A DNA stretch of 38,868 bases from Actinomycetes bacterium (GTDB taxonomy: Bacteria > Actinomycetota > Acidimicrobiia > Acidimicrobiales > Ilumatobacteraceae). The notes beneath the pieces are model-generated. The model worked only from the letters and a program-made list of their open reading frames with translations, had not been told where the DNA came from and did no database searches. The stretch lies in assembly GCA_027491335.1 (NCBI GenBank), contig JAIXWJ010000010.1:1-38868 (forward strand), read 5' to 3'. This document shows positions 1 to 6,739 of this stretch, piece after piece (the first letter of the stretch is position 1; each line of letters starts with the position of its first letter). A program made the translations under genes and the position numbers.

Positions 1-716
1 GCCTCGTGGGAGCAATGGCTTTGTCCGCGTGTGGTTCGGAATCGTCCACCACGGTGTCGACCGTTGCCCGCGATTCCGAGGACTCGGTCGTGGTTGATTC
101 GACGATTACGGACTCTCTCCCGGAAGATTCGTCGCCGGATGGTTCGACGGAGGCTCCGATTGGTTTGCCGGACACGTTCGAATTGCCCGTGGCCAACCTT
201 CCGCCATGCGAGATTCCGCCCACGTTGGCGGTGGACTCGACGGGCAGGGCCTATCAGATTTCCGAACCGTCGTGTGCCGGTGGTTGGATGTTCGCCTACT
301 CCACGGAATGTGAGTACGAATGCGAATCGTCGCTGGCAATCGAGTCGGTGAACGGTCAGTGGCAGCTGCGCGGATGGGTGTACAACATGTGCTACGAAGG
401 AGCCGCGGGTTCGTTCGGTCTCCCCAAGGTAGTGGCTTTGTGGCACATCCGCTGGTCGTGCGAAGGTGACTCGGAAGACGATGTGTACCGGCCGGTTGCC
501 GAACCCGCTGTTGGATCACTGAGCCTGGGTGACTATGGACCTCGCGTGGCGGAGTTGGATCGAGCGTTGAGTGCCGGCGGTTTCCTCGTGGAGGCACCGA
601 ACGATGCATTCGACTTCGGCACATTGAAGGCCGTGCTCGATCTGCAGTTCCAATTGAGTCTCGATGTCGACGGTTACGCAGGGCCGATGACGTTGGGTGC
701 TCTCGGTTTGGCCTGA
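1..716 (+). CDS. Putative lipoprotein with C-terminal peptidoglycan-binding-like domain (5' partial)
   Basis: The frame is open to the left edge, so the true start probably lies outside the window; the first visible start is GTG at 6. Just after it comes LSAC followed by GSESS, which looks like a lipobox and suggests export and lipidation. A Ser/Thr/Asp-rich, low-complexity linker of about 40 residues follows, then a Cys-containing globular region (several Cys between about residues 65 and 155, possibly disulfide bonded). The last 70 residues (from about GSLSLGDYGPRVAELDRAL to GYAGPMTLGALGLA) resemble a PG_binding_1 repeat, with its G..V..L...L.. pattern and a D-G-x-x-G-P-x-T turn. The role is probably at the cell envelope; the central part is not recognised. 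It converges with the VTC gene, leaving one base between the stops. Confidence 0.7.
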   Translation, partial: LVGAMALSACGSESSTTVSTVARDSEDSVVVDSTITDSLPEDSSPDGSTEAPIGLPDTFELPVANLPPCEIPPTLAVDSTGRAYQISEPSCAGGWMFAYSTECEYECESSLAIESVNGQWQLRGWVYNMCYEGAAGSFGLPKVVALWHIRWSCEGDSEDDVYRPVAEPAVGSLSLGDYGPRVAELDRALSAGGFLVEAPNDAFDFGTLKAVLDLQFQLSLDVDGYAGPMTLGALGLA

Positions 717-717
717 A

Positions 718-1479
718 TCATTCGCCCACACCGACGTGCAGTGCACGTTCGGCATCGACGCGGATGCGGGGATGCACCGACGCATCCACCACCGACAGTC
801 CGGCGCAGTACTTGCTGAACGAGACCGTGCGAATGTCGAGGTCGGACAGCAGGTGTGACGCCCGGCTACGGAACGTCTCCGACTTCGTCTCGATCACCAC
901 ACCGCCGGCGAGCAGGGGAGCCCAGTCGCCGTTCAGGACCACCGCCAGCGAGTGATCGATGGTGACGCGCTCTTTGTGCGTTGGCGAGTGAAGTGTGATC
1001 CGCCGACAGTCGACCGACAAACTCCGACGCAGGGTTCGGGTGTCGAAGCCGGGAAGAAGCGAACTCAACCATGCGTGCTCGGCTTCGGTGAGCACCGGAG
1101 TCGTCTCGGTGGCGCGGGGGATTCTCGACTTGTCGGTCTGACCGCGTCCGGTCTTCAGCTTCACCTCGAGGAACGAGGTGCCGTCCTGGTAGGTGCGTGA
1201 GCGAACCTTGAATCGTGGGCGTCGTCCCTGCACGTGATCGCGATATGTGCGTCGAAGCACATCATCGAAGTAGACGGTGTGGTATCTCGGGGAGCGTTCG
1301 ACACCGAATCGCAGCGCGCACCACTGGTCGTCGAGGGAGGCGATGAATTCGTCGGCGCGGGAATCCGTGGTGACGTACTTGTGGTCGTAGCGACGCATCA
1401 ACGGCGCTTCGACGGAGATCTCCTCCAGCGACACGGAGCCCAAACGATCGAGTGATCGTTCGAACATTCCCCCTGTCAC
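718..1479 (-). CDS. VTC-domain (polyphosphate polymerase-like) protein
   Basis: A 253-residue protein of the VTC family, whose fungal members make polyphosphate from ATP inside a tunnel lined with basic residues. The family pattern is visible: RRYDHKYVTT near the N-terminus, a YHTVYFD strand, the basic strand RFKVRSR, and FLEVKLK with acidic and basic side chains alternating along the tunnel wall. No membrane helix is visible, so it is presumably cytosolic or peripheral. The start is taken as the GTG one base after the upstream DUF4956 stop; an in-frame ATG four codons later lies directly after GGGGGA and is an alternative. It forms a two-gene unit with the DUF4956 membrane protein, divergent from the CotH-kinase gene. 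This trio recurs in actinobacteria, but its substrate there is not established. Polyphosphate synthesis is inferred from the family only. Confidence 0.85.
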   Translation of the reverse strand: MTGGMFERSLDRLGSVSLEEISVEAPLMRRYDHKYVTTDSRADEFIASLDDQWCALRFGVERSPRYHTVYFDDVLRRTYRDHVQGRRPRFKVRSRTYQDGTSFLEVKLKTGRGQTDKSRIPRATETTPVLTEAEHAWLSSLLPGFDTRTLRRSLSVDCRRITLHSPTHKERVTIDHSLAVVLNGDWAPLLAGGVVIETKSETFRSRASHLLSDLDIRTVSFSKYCAGLSVVDASVHPRIRVDAERALHVGVGE

Positions 1480-1480
1480 G

Positions 1481-2053
1481 TCAGGACTCGGTGTGAAAGA
1501 CGACGTCGAGGGTCATGGTGTCGCGAACCATGTCGACGGACCGCAGCGACACCGACTTCACGGCCTTGCCGAACGTCGATCGCAGGTGATCGTGCAAGGC
1601 CTCTTCCTCGTGGATGATGCGATCCAACTCCACCTTCACCCGCGCGTACCGATAGCGCCGACCGATCGCGCCCATGTCGACCAGGAACATGGAAATCACC
1701 AGTAGGGCGGCGAAGAGGACCTTGATTCCGAACTCCATGCCGGGAAGTCCGGCCATGAGCCCCAACACGAGCGCCACCATCGTGAAGCCGATCTCGATCT
1801 GCCCGGACTCGTCCGAACGCAGACGCACCACGCTGAGCACCGCGAACAACCCGAATCCGACTCCGACGTTCACGGGGCCGGACGAGCCGAGGGCGGCCGA
1901 CACGGTGAACAGGCTGATGTTGAAGGCCACGTAGCCGACCACTTGGTCCCATCGGCGGTGGCGTCGGAAGTAGATGACGTAGACGAGCAAGAAGATGGAG
2001 ACGAGGTTCAACGCCAGATCCCGTATCAGTTCCGCCGTGTCGAGATTGCCCAT
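1481..2053 (-). CDS. DUF4956 family membrane protein
   Basis: A 190-residue protein with about four hydrophobic segments: LNLVSIFLLVYVIYF near residue 20, a second around 40-60, then segments around VGFGLFAVLSVV and VALVLGLMAGL, followed by VLFAALLVISMFLV. A charged C-terminal cytosolic-type domain follows. The order is typical of DUF4956. ATG at 2053 is chosen because GGGGG lies about 6 bases upstream; the open frame continues far upstream through the antisense of the CotH gene, which is not a real extension. The stop lies one base before the GTG of the VTC gene, so translation is probably coupled. Co-occurrence with VTC and CotH suggests a membrane partner of the VTC protein. The molecular function is unknown. 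Confidence 0.85.
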   Translation of the reverse strand: MGNLDTAELIRDLALNLVSIFLLVYVIYFRRHRRWDQVVGYVAFNISLFTVSAALGSSGPVNVGVGFGLFAVLSVVRLRSDESGQIEIGFTMVALVLGLMAGLPGMEFGIKVLFAALLVISMFLVDMGAIGRRYRYARVKVELDRIIHEEEALHDHLRSTFGKAVKSVSLRSVDMVRDTMTLDVVFHTES

Positions 2054-2054
2054 G

Positions 2055-2083
2055 TTCACCCCCGGTTCACTCAGTGTATAGAT
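2055..2083. promoter_or_regulatory. Candidate divergent promoter between DUF4956 and CotH genes
   Basis: The 57-base gap between two divergent genes contains TGTATAGAT at 2075-2083. On the plus strand TATAGA (2077-2082) fits a -10, with TTCACC (2055-2060) as a -35 at a 16-base spacing. On the minus strand the same bases read TATACA/TACACT, a -10 for the DUF4956-VTC unit. The two -10 elements overlap. This is motif matching only. Confidence 0.4.
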
Positions 2084-2110
2084 GCGTGCAGGGACTTCTA
2101 GAGTGATCGG

Positions 2111-4870
2111 GTGCCCGTCATTCGTCATCGATTCGCTCGCCACGCGTCGTTCGCTCTGGTGTCGACGATCATGGCGACGACGATCGTGGCGTGCTCGTCC
2201 GGCGGAGGGAACGAGATCGTCGGGGGGACATCGTCGCCCGGCACCTCGGACGCGGCGACGGCGTTGACGGTGGACGTTCGCATTTCCGAGGTCCACTACC
2301 ACGCACCGGCCGACCGCGAGGACGATGAATTCGTGGAGTTGGTGAACCTCGGGGGAGCCGACCTGCAACTTCAGGGTTGGTGCATCGAGGGCATCAAGTA
2401 CTGCGTCGAGGAGTCGACCGTTCTGGCCCCTGGCGCGTTGCTGGTCATCGGTCGACCTTCCTTCCCCGGTTCGTTGTCGAACAAGGCCGACGAGTTGAGC
2501 GTGGTCGATCCTCTCGGTCAGATCTTCGACACAGTGGCCTACACCGATCGCGAACCGTGGTCGGAATTGGCCGACGGCGGGGGACACTCCTTGCAGCGCG
2601 TCGATTTCACGCGCGACGGGTCCGACCCCACCGCGTGGTCGTCGGCGCCGCCCACGCCGGGTGAGGCGTTCGTGGCGGCCGACCGAGCGACGGTCGGCGA
2701 CGTCGTGATCACCGAGATCAACTACCACCCCGAGGACGACGACCCGGCCGCTCGTTACATCGAACTGTCGAACACCACGAACGCTCCGATCGATCTGAAC
2801 GGTTGGTGCATCGAGGGCATCGGGTGGTGCTGGATCACGTCCACGATCGTCGCGGCCGGTGCCACTCAGGTTCTCGCCGACGTCGCGGGGCTCTCTCGTC
2901 TGGCACGCAACAGCGATCGACTTCGACTCGTGTCGGCGGATGGCGTGGTGCACGACGTCGTTCGCTTCGAGGATCGACAACCGTGGCCGGCCATGGCGGA
3001 CGGACACGGAGAGACTCTGCATCGCCGTGATCCCCGCGAGTCCGGGCTCGAGCCGGGCAACTGGGAGTCGCGGGTCGCCAGTGCGGGAACGTCCGAAGCC
3101 ACCACGGGGGTCGGGCTCGTGCCGATCGTGGAGGAGGTCGAGTTCGCTCTGTCCCCGGCACCCGGTGAACCCTTGGAGGTGGCCGCGATCAGTCGATTCG
3201 AGGCGAACGCGGCGACCTTGTACTACCGAGTTGGATTCGCCGAGGAGATCGCGATCGAGATGTCGATCACCGCGTCCGGCGACGGTGCGAACCTGTCGGC
3301 CACGATTCCCGGACAGCAAGCGGGAGACCTCGTGCGCTTCCGTATCGAGTTGTCCGACGATGTCGCGACCGGCCGTTACCCGAGGGCCGGAGATGGCGCG
3401 GAGTACACCGGAACCGTGGTGGCCAGTGAGCCCGACGCTCCGTCTCCGTTGACCCGATTCCAGTGGTTCATCCCCGACGACGTGTACGACCTGGCGCGGG
3501 TGGAGACCACCTTGCACGGAGACGATGGTTTTCCGGCGGTCTTCGCCGTGAACGGCGAGATCATGGACAACGTCACCATTCGGATCAAGGGAAACCAAGC
3601 GCGCTCGAACAAGAAGCGCAAGTGGAAGGTGATGTTGCCTGCCGGCCATCAGTGGGACATGGGCGGTCTGCTCGACGCGCCGGTCGACGAGTTCGATCTG
3701 CTGCCCGCCGCCACCGACAAGTCCTACTCGCGCGAGATCCTCACGTCCGACATGCAAGCGATGTCGGGTGGGGTGTCCCAACAGGTGTTCCCGATTCGCT
3801 TGGAGAAGAACAAGGAGTTCTTCGGTCTGTACATGTACGGCGAGTCGGCTGACGCCGATTGGCGCGACAAGATCGGCTTGTCGGCTGAATCATTGGTCTA
3901 TAAGGCCGAGAGGGTGTCCAAGCTCAACCTCGGGAACCTCGATCTTCCGCGCGACGTTTTCCAAACGCATTACGAACGATTCTCGCGGACCTATTCGGAC
4001 GACGATGACCAAGAGCTGCGCGACCTCATCGAGACTCTCGGGACTCTGAAGGGTGACGATCTCATTCGGTTCGCGTACGAGCACGTCGACGTTCCTCAGG
4101 TGATCGAAGCGATCGCGACCATGCGCGTCGTTCAGCATCCGGAATGGCAACACAAGAACTACTTCGTGATCCTCGATCCCGAGGACGAGAGATGGCGTCT
4201 GTTGCCGATCGACTTCGACCTGAACTTCGGACGTCGCTACGCCAGTCCGTGCAACGCTCGTTGTGACGAGGTGAAAGCCGATCCGTGGATGGAATATCCG
4301 GGAGGGAATCGTTTGGCCGGCATCTTCCTGAACAACGATCACTTCAGGACGCTCGTCGATCGTCGAACCCGAACGCTGGCGGATCAATTCCTCGCCCCGG
4401 GATTCCTGGAACAACGAGTGGCGGATCTATTCGCACTGATGGCCGGCGATGCCGAACTGGACCGCCGTAAGTGGGGCCAGTACGGATCCAGCCAATCCCT
4501 GGAACAAGCCCAGCGCATCCTGATGGAGCAGTACGTCGTTCCGAAGCGGAAGTACTACTTGGAGTCCGACAAGTACCTGCCACCGTCCCAGGCTCCGGAC
4601 CCCGAGGTGTCGATCGACATCATCGAACAAGACGAATCCGGTCGAGTGATGCGGGCAACCATCACCAATCCATCGGCCGTCGCGGTGGACGTGTCGGGTC
4701 GGGTGTTCGAAGACATCGGAGCGCGCTTGCCGGCCGGTGTGGTGATTCCGGCCTCGGGTTCCATCGAGGTGATCTTCGACAAGGTGCCGGTCGATGTCGA
4801 CCCCACTGCACCAATCGACACCCTGCGGCTCACCGTGACCGCGGATCGCTGGTCACCGGAAGACGAGTGA
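2111..4870 (+). CDS. CotH kinase-family lipoprotein with two lamin-tail domains
   Basis: A 919-residue exported protein starting at GTG. A basic n-region (RHRFARH) and a hydrophobic stretch end in IVAC at residues 25-28, a lipobox. Two lamin-tail domains follow (about 55-165 and 195-310); each has VRISEVHY/VVITEINY, FVELVNLG/YIELSNTT, then L-x-G-W-C-I-E-G. A beta-rich linker leads to a CotH kinase-like domain (about 450-820): IRIKGNQARSNKKRKWKV, FDLLPAATDKSYSREIL, GLYMYGESADADW and the metal-site-like LPIDFDLNFGRR. CotH proteins are Fam20-like kinases that phosphorylate Ser on secreted proteins, so an extracytoplasmic protein kinase role is inferred. The C-terminus (about 830-919) is a further beta domain. 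It is divergent from the VTC/DUF4956 pair. The stop codon is created by a tandem 15-base duplication (see the repeat entry). Confidence 0.85.
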   Translation: MPVIRHRFARHASFALVSTIMATTIVACSSGGGNEIVGGTSSPGTSDAATALTVDVRISEVHYHAPADREDDEFVELVNLGGADLQLQGWCIEGIKYCVEESTVLAPGALLVIGRPSFPGSLSNKADELSVVDPLGQIFDTVAYTDREPWSELADGGGHSLQRVDFTRDGSDPTAWSSAPPTPGEAFVAADRATVGDVVITEINYHPEDDDPAARYIELSNTTNAPIDLNGWCIEGIGWCWITSTIVAAGATQVLADVAGLSRLARNSDRLRLVSADGVVHDVVRFEDRQPWPAMADGHGETLHRRDPRESGLEPGNWESRVASAGTSEATTGVGLVPIVEEVEFALSPAPGEPLEVAAISRFEANAATLYYRVGFAEEIAIEMSITASGDGANLSATIPGQQAGDLVRFRIELSDDVATGRYPRAGDGAEYTGTVVASEPDAPSPLTRFQWFIPDDVYDLARVETTLHGDDGFPAVFAVNGEIMDNVTIRIKGNQARSNKKRKWKVMLPAGHQWDMGGLLDAPVDEFDLLPAATDKSYSREILTSDMQAMSGGVSQQVFPIRLEKNKEFFGLYMYGESADADWRDKIGLSAESLVYKAERVSKLNLGNLDLPRDVFQTHYERFSRTYSDDDDQELRDLIETLGTLKGDDLIRFAYEHVDVPQVIEAIATMRVVQHPEWQHKNYFVILDPEDERWRLLPIDFDLNFGRRYASPCNARCDEVKADPWMEYPGGNRLAGIFLNNDHFRTLVDRRTRTLADQFLAPGFLEQRVADLFALMAGDAELDRRKWGQYGSSQSLEQAQRILMEQYVVPKRKYYLESDKYLPPSQAPDPEVSIDIIEQDESGRVMRATITNPSAVAVDVSGRVFEDIGARLPAGVVIPASGSIEVIFDKVPVDVDPTAPIDTLRLTVTADRWSPEDE

Positions 4871-4884
4871 CCGGAAGACGAGTG
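4855..4884. repeat. 15-bp perfect tandem duplication across the CotH stop codon
   Basis: ACCGGAAGACGAGTG occurs at 4855-4869 and again at 4870-4884. The junction G-TGA supplies the stop codon at 4868-4870. With a single copy the frame would read on through W-P-E-A-D to a TGA shortly after, so the duplication shortens the protein by a few residues. Confidence 0.85.
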
Positions 4885-4930
4885 GCCAGAAGCTGACTGA
4901 CAGGCCGCCAGTGATTCGGCGGGGAAACGA

Positions 4931-4960
4931 AACACCCCGCCGCTCGCGCGACGGGGTGTT
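4931..4960 (-). terminator. Hairpin terminator downstream of hupB
   Basis: AACACCCCG (4931-4939) pairs perfectly with CGGGGTGTT (4952-4960) around a 12-base GC-rich loop. Read on the minus strand the stem is followed by TTTCGTTT-like T-rich sequence, fitting intrinsic termination of the HU gene. On the plus strand it is followed by a weaker T-rich stretch, so it could also serve the CotH gene. Confidence 0.65.
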
Positions 4961-4991
4961 CGACATTTCTTTCAGCGCCGAAGCGCCTCGG

Positions 4992-5435
4992 TCAGCGACG
5001 CTTGGCCGGGGCCTTCTTGGCAACTGCCTTCTTCTTGGCCGGAGCGGCCTTCTTGGCGGGAGCAGCCTTCTTGGCAACTGCCTTCTTCTTGGCCGGAGCG
5101 GCCTTCTTGGCGGGAGCGGCCTTGGCGGCGCCAGCCTTGTTCAGCTTGGGGGCCGGAGCAGCGCCGAGGGCGATGTCCTTGAATCCCTTGAGCGCAGTGA
5201 TCTTGGCCACGGTCTTCGCCGCAATCTTGATCGTCTCGCCGGTGGCTGGGTTGCGACCCATACGCGCCGGACGCTTGATCTTGGCGAACTTGGCGAACCC
5301 GGAGATGTTCACGATTTCACCCTTGGCCACGTTGGCCAGGATGACGTCGATCGTTCCCTCGACGGCCGCGGTGGCCGTCTTCTTGTCGAGTCCGGTGTGG
5401 TCAGATACTGCTTGGATGAGTTCACGTTTCTTCAT
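4992..5435 (-). CDS. hupB: Histone-like DNA-binding protein HU with Lys/Ala-rich tail (HupB type)
   Basis: A 147-residue protein. Residues 1-90 form a complete HU fold: MKKRELIQAVSDHTGLDKKT, then GEIVNISGFAKFAKIKRPAR and the DNA-binding arm with R-x-G-R-N-P-A-T-G-E-T at its tip. Residues from about 100 to the end are a PAKK/AAKK tail like that of actinobacterial HupB, which adds non-specific DNA contacts and compacts the nucleoid. The ATG at 5435 gives the standard HU N-terminus; an in-frame GTG 27 bases upstream would add nine atypical residues. The tail is encoded by two nearly identical 54-base units. It is transcribed alone, with a strong hairpin after it. Confidence 0.95.
   Translation of the reverse strand: MKKRELIQAVSDHTGLDKKTATAAVEGTIDVILANVAKGEIVNISGFAKFAKIKRPARMGRNPATGETIKIAAKTVAKITALKGFKDIALGAAPAPKLNKAGAAKAAPAKKAAPAKKKAVAKKAAPAKKAAPAKKKAVAKKAPAKRR
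5011..5118 (-). repeat. Two 54-bp tandem units encoding the HupB tail
   Basis: Bases 5011-5064 and 5065-5118 are identical except for the final base. Each unit encodes 18 residues of the Ala/Pro/Lys tail, with the blocks APAKKAAPAKKKAVAKK. The near identity suggests a recent in-frame duplication, and tail length may vary between strains. Confidence 0.85.
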
Positions 5436-5484
5436 GAATGCGAACTTATTACAAGGATTCACGCCGATCGCGGATTTCCGAGCG

Positions 5485-5505
5485 ATTTTTCACATCATTT
5501 TTCAC
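5485..5505. promoter_or_regulatory. Direct repeat ATTTTTCAC upstream of hupB and the OYE gene
   Basis: ATTTTTCAC occurs at 5485-5493 and 5497-5505, with a 12-base period, in the 202-base gap between two divergent genes. It is AT-rich against a GC-rich background. It may be a protein-binding site or part of the hupB promoter region. No clear -35/-10 pair was found, and no regulator can be named. A small GGCCC/GGGCC hairpin lies beside it at 5517-5530. Confidence 0.3.
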
Positions 5506-5637
5506 GCCATTTTCTTGGCCCCCAAGGGCCGAAACAGCCGGTTTTCCGAGTGATTTCGGCTCGGCGTCCACGGCCCGGTTCCCGGTTCGTTCTCGATGGA
5601 TTCGCTGGTCGCTCGAACCACTTGTCAGGCTGTGGAG

Positions 5638-6729
5638 ATGTCGTCTCTCTTCGATCCGGTCTCCTTCGCCCACGGTCCCGCGATGCCGAATCGTTTCATG
5701 CTGGCTCCACTCACGAACATGCAGAGTCACGCCGACGGCAGTCTCTCCGACGAGGAGCATCACTGGCTGACGATGAGAGCGCGTGGTGGATTCGGATTGA
5801 CCATGACGTGTGCCGCGCACGTGCAACGGGTCGGTCAAGGTTTCCCGGGTCAATTGGGAACGTTCTCCGACGACCACGTGCCGGGGCTCGCCCGTTTGGC
5901 TCGCGACATCGCGGTCGGTGACGGTTCGGGCAAGGGCAGTGTGGCGATCGTTCAGCTTCATCACGCCGGCAATCGTTCGCCCAAGGAGTTGATCGGCACC
6001 GAACCCGTGTGCCCGTCCGACGACTCCGCCACCGGAGCGCGCGCGTTGTCCACCGCGGAAGTGGAACAGCTGGCCGAGGATTTCGTGGCCGCGGCGGTGC
6101 GTTGTCGCGACGCCGGGTTTCATGGCGTCGAACTGCACGGCGCCCACGGATACATGATCTGCCAGTTCCTGTCGGCGGAACTCAATCGTCGCGAGGACGC
6201 CTACGGAGGGTCGCTCGCCAATCGGGCTCGGTTGCTCCTCGACGTGATCGATGGAATCCGCGCGCGGTGCGGAGAGGACTTCCAGATCGGCGTTCGTTTG
6301 TCGCCCGAGAGATTCGGAATGGTGATCGACGAAATCCGCGAGGTTTTCGGATGGTTGGTCGATGGCGGCAAGGTCGACATGATCGACATGTCGTTGTGGG
6401 ACTGCTTCGCTCACGCCCACGACGCGGCATGGGCCGATCGCCGTTTGATCGACGTGTTCGCCGAATTACCACGCGGGAACGTGCGACTCGCGGTGGCGGG
6501 CAAGTTGTACGGCGGACCCGACATCACCCGCGCGATCGATGCCGGGGCCGACATCGTGGCCCTCGGGCGGGCCGCGATCCTTCACCACGATTTCCCGAGA
6601 ATGGTGGCGGCCGATCCGAACGTCGTGATGCGTTCGCTTCCGGTCACCGCCGATGAACTGCGCGCCGAGGGCTTGAGCGACGGTTTCGTTGGCTACATGC
6701 GTTCGTGGCCGGGTTTCGTCGCCGAATGA
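5638..6729 (+). CDS. Old yellow enzyme family NADH:flavin oxidoreductase
   Basis: A 363-residue FMN-binding TIM-barrel oxidoreductase of the OYE type, which reduces activated C=C bonds with NAD(P)H. Visible motifs: LFDPVSF and NRFMLAPLTNMQ at the N-terminus (Thr at the position where YqjM-type enzymes have Cys), IVQLHHAGNRS, and the H-G-A-H pair in ELHGAHGYMICQFLS that holds the substrate. NRREDAYGGSLANRARLL and a C-terminal phosphate-binding stretch (GADIVALGRAAI) follow. There is no 4Fe-4S C-terminal extension, so it is the short form. ATG at 5638 gives the usual family N-terminus; an upstream ATG at 5596 would add 14 atypical residues. It stops 10 bases before the ABC-F gene. The substrate is unknown. 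Confidence 0.9.
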   Translation: MSSLFDPVSFAHGPAMPNRFMLAPLTNMQSHADGSLSDEEHHWLTMRARGGFGLTMTCAAHVQRVGQGFPGQLGTFSDDHVPGLARLARDIAVGDGSGKGSVAIVQLHHAGNRSPKELIGTEPVCPSDDSATGARALSTAEVEQLAEDFVAAAVRCRDAGFHGVELHGAHGYMICQFLSAELNRREDAYGGSLANRARLLLDVIDGIRARCGEDFQIGVRLSPERFGMVIDEIREVFGWLVDGGKVDMIDMSLWDCFAHAHDAAWADRRLIDVFAELPRGNVRLAVAGKLYGGPDITRAIDAGADIVALGRAAILHHDFPRMVAADPNVVMRSLPVTADELRAEGLSDGFVGYMRSWPGFVAE

Positions 6730-6739
6730 GTGACACGAA

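Noticed and set aside
2054-3781. Long minus-strand open frame running on from the DUF4956 gene
   Set aside because: It lies antisense to the CotH gene, has no recognisable domains, and arises from GC-rich codon bias. The real start is at 2053.
5517-5530. Small GGCCC/GGGCC hairpin between hupB and the OYE gene
   Set aside because: It lies upstream of both divergent genes and has no T-run, so it does not fit a terminator.
5449-6420. Long minus-strand open frame opposite the OYE gene
   Set aside because: No family similarity; the plus-strand protein is a complete known family.
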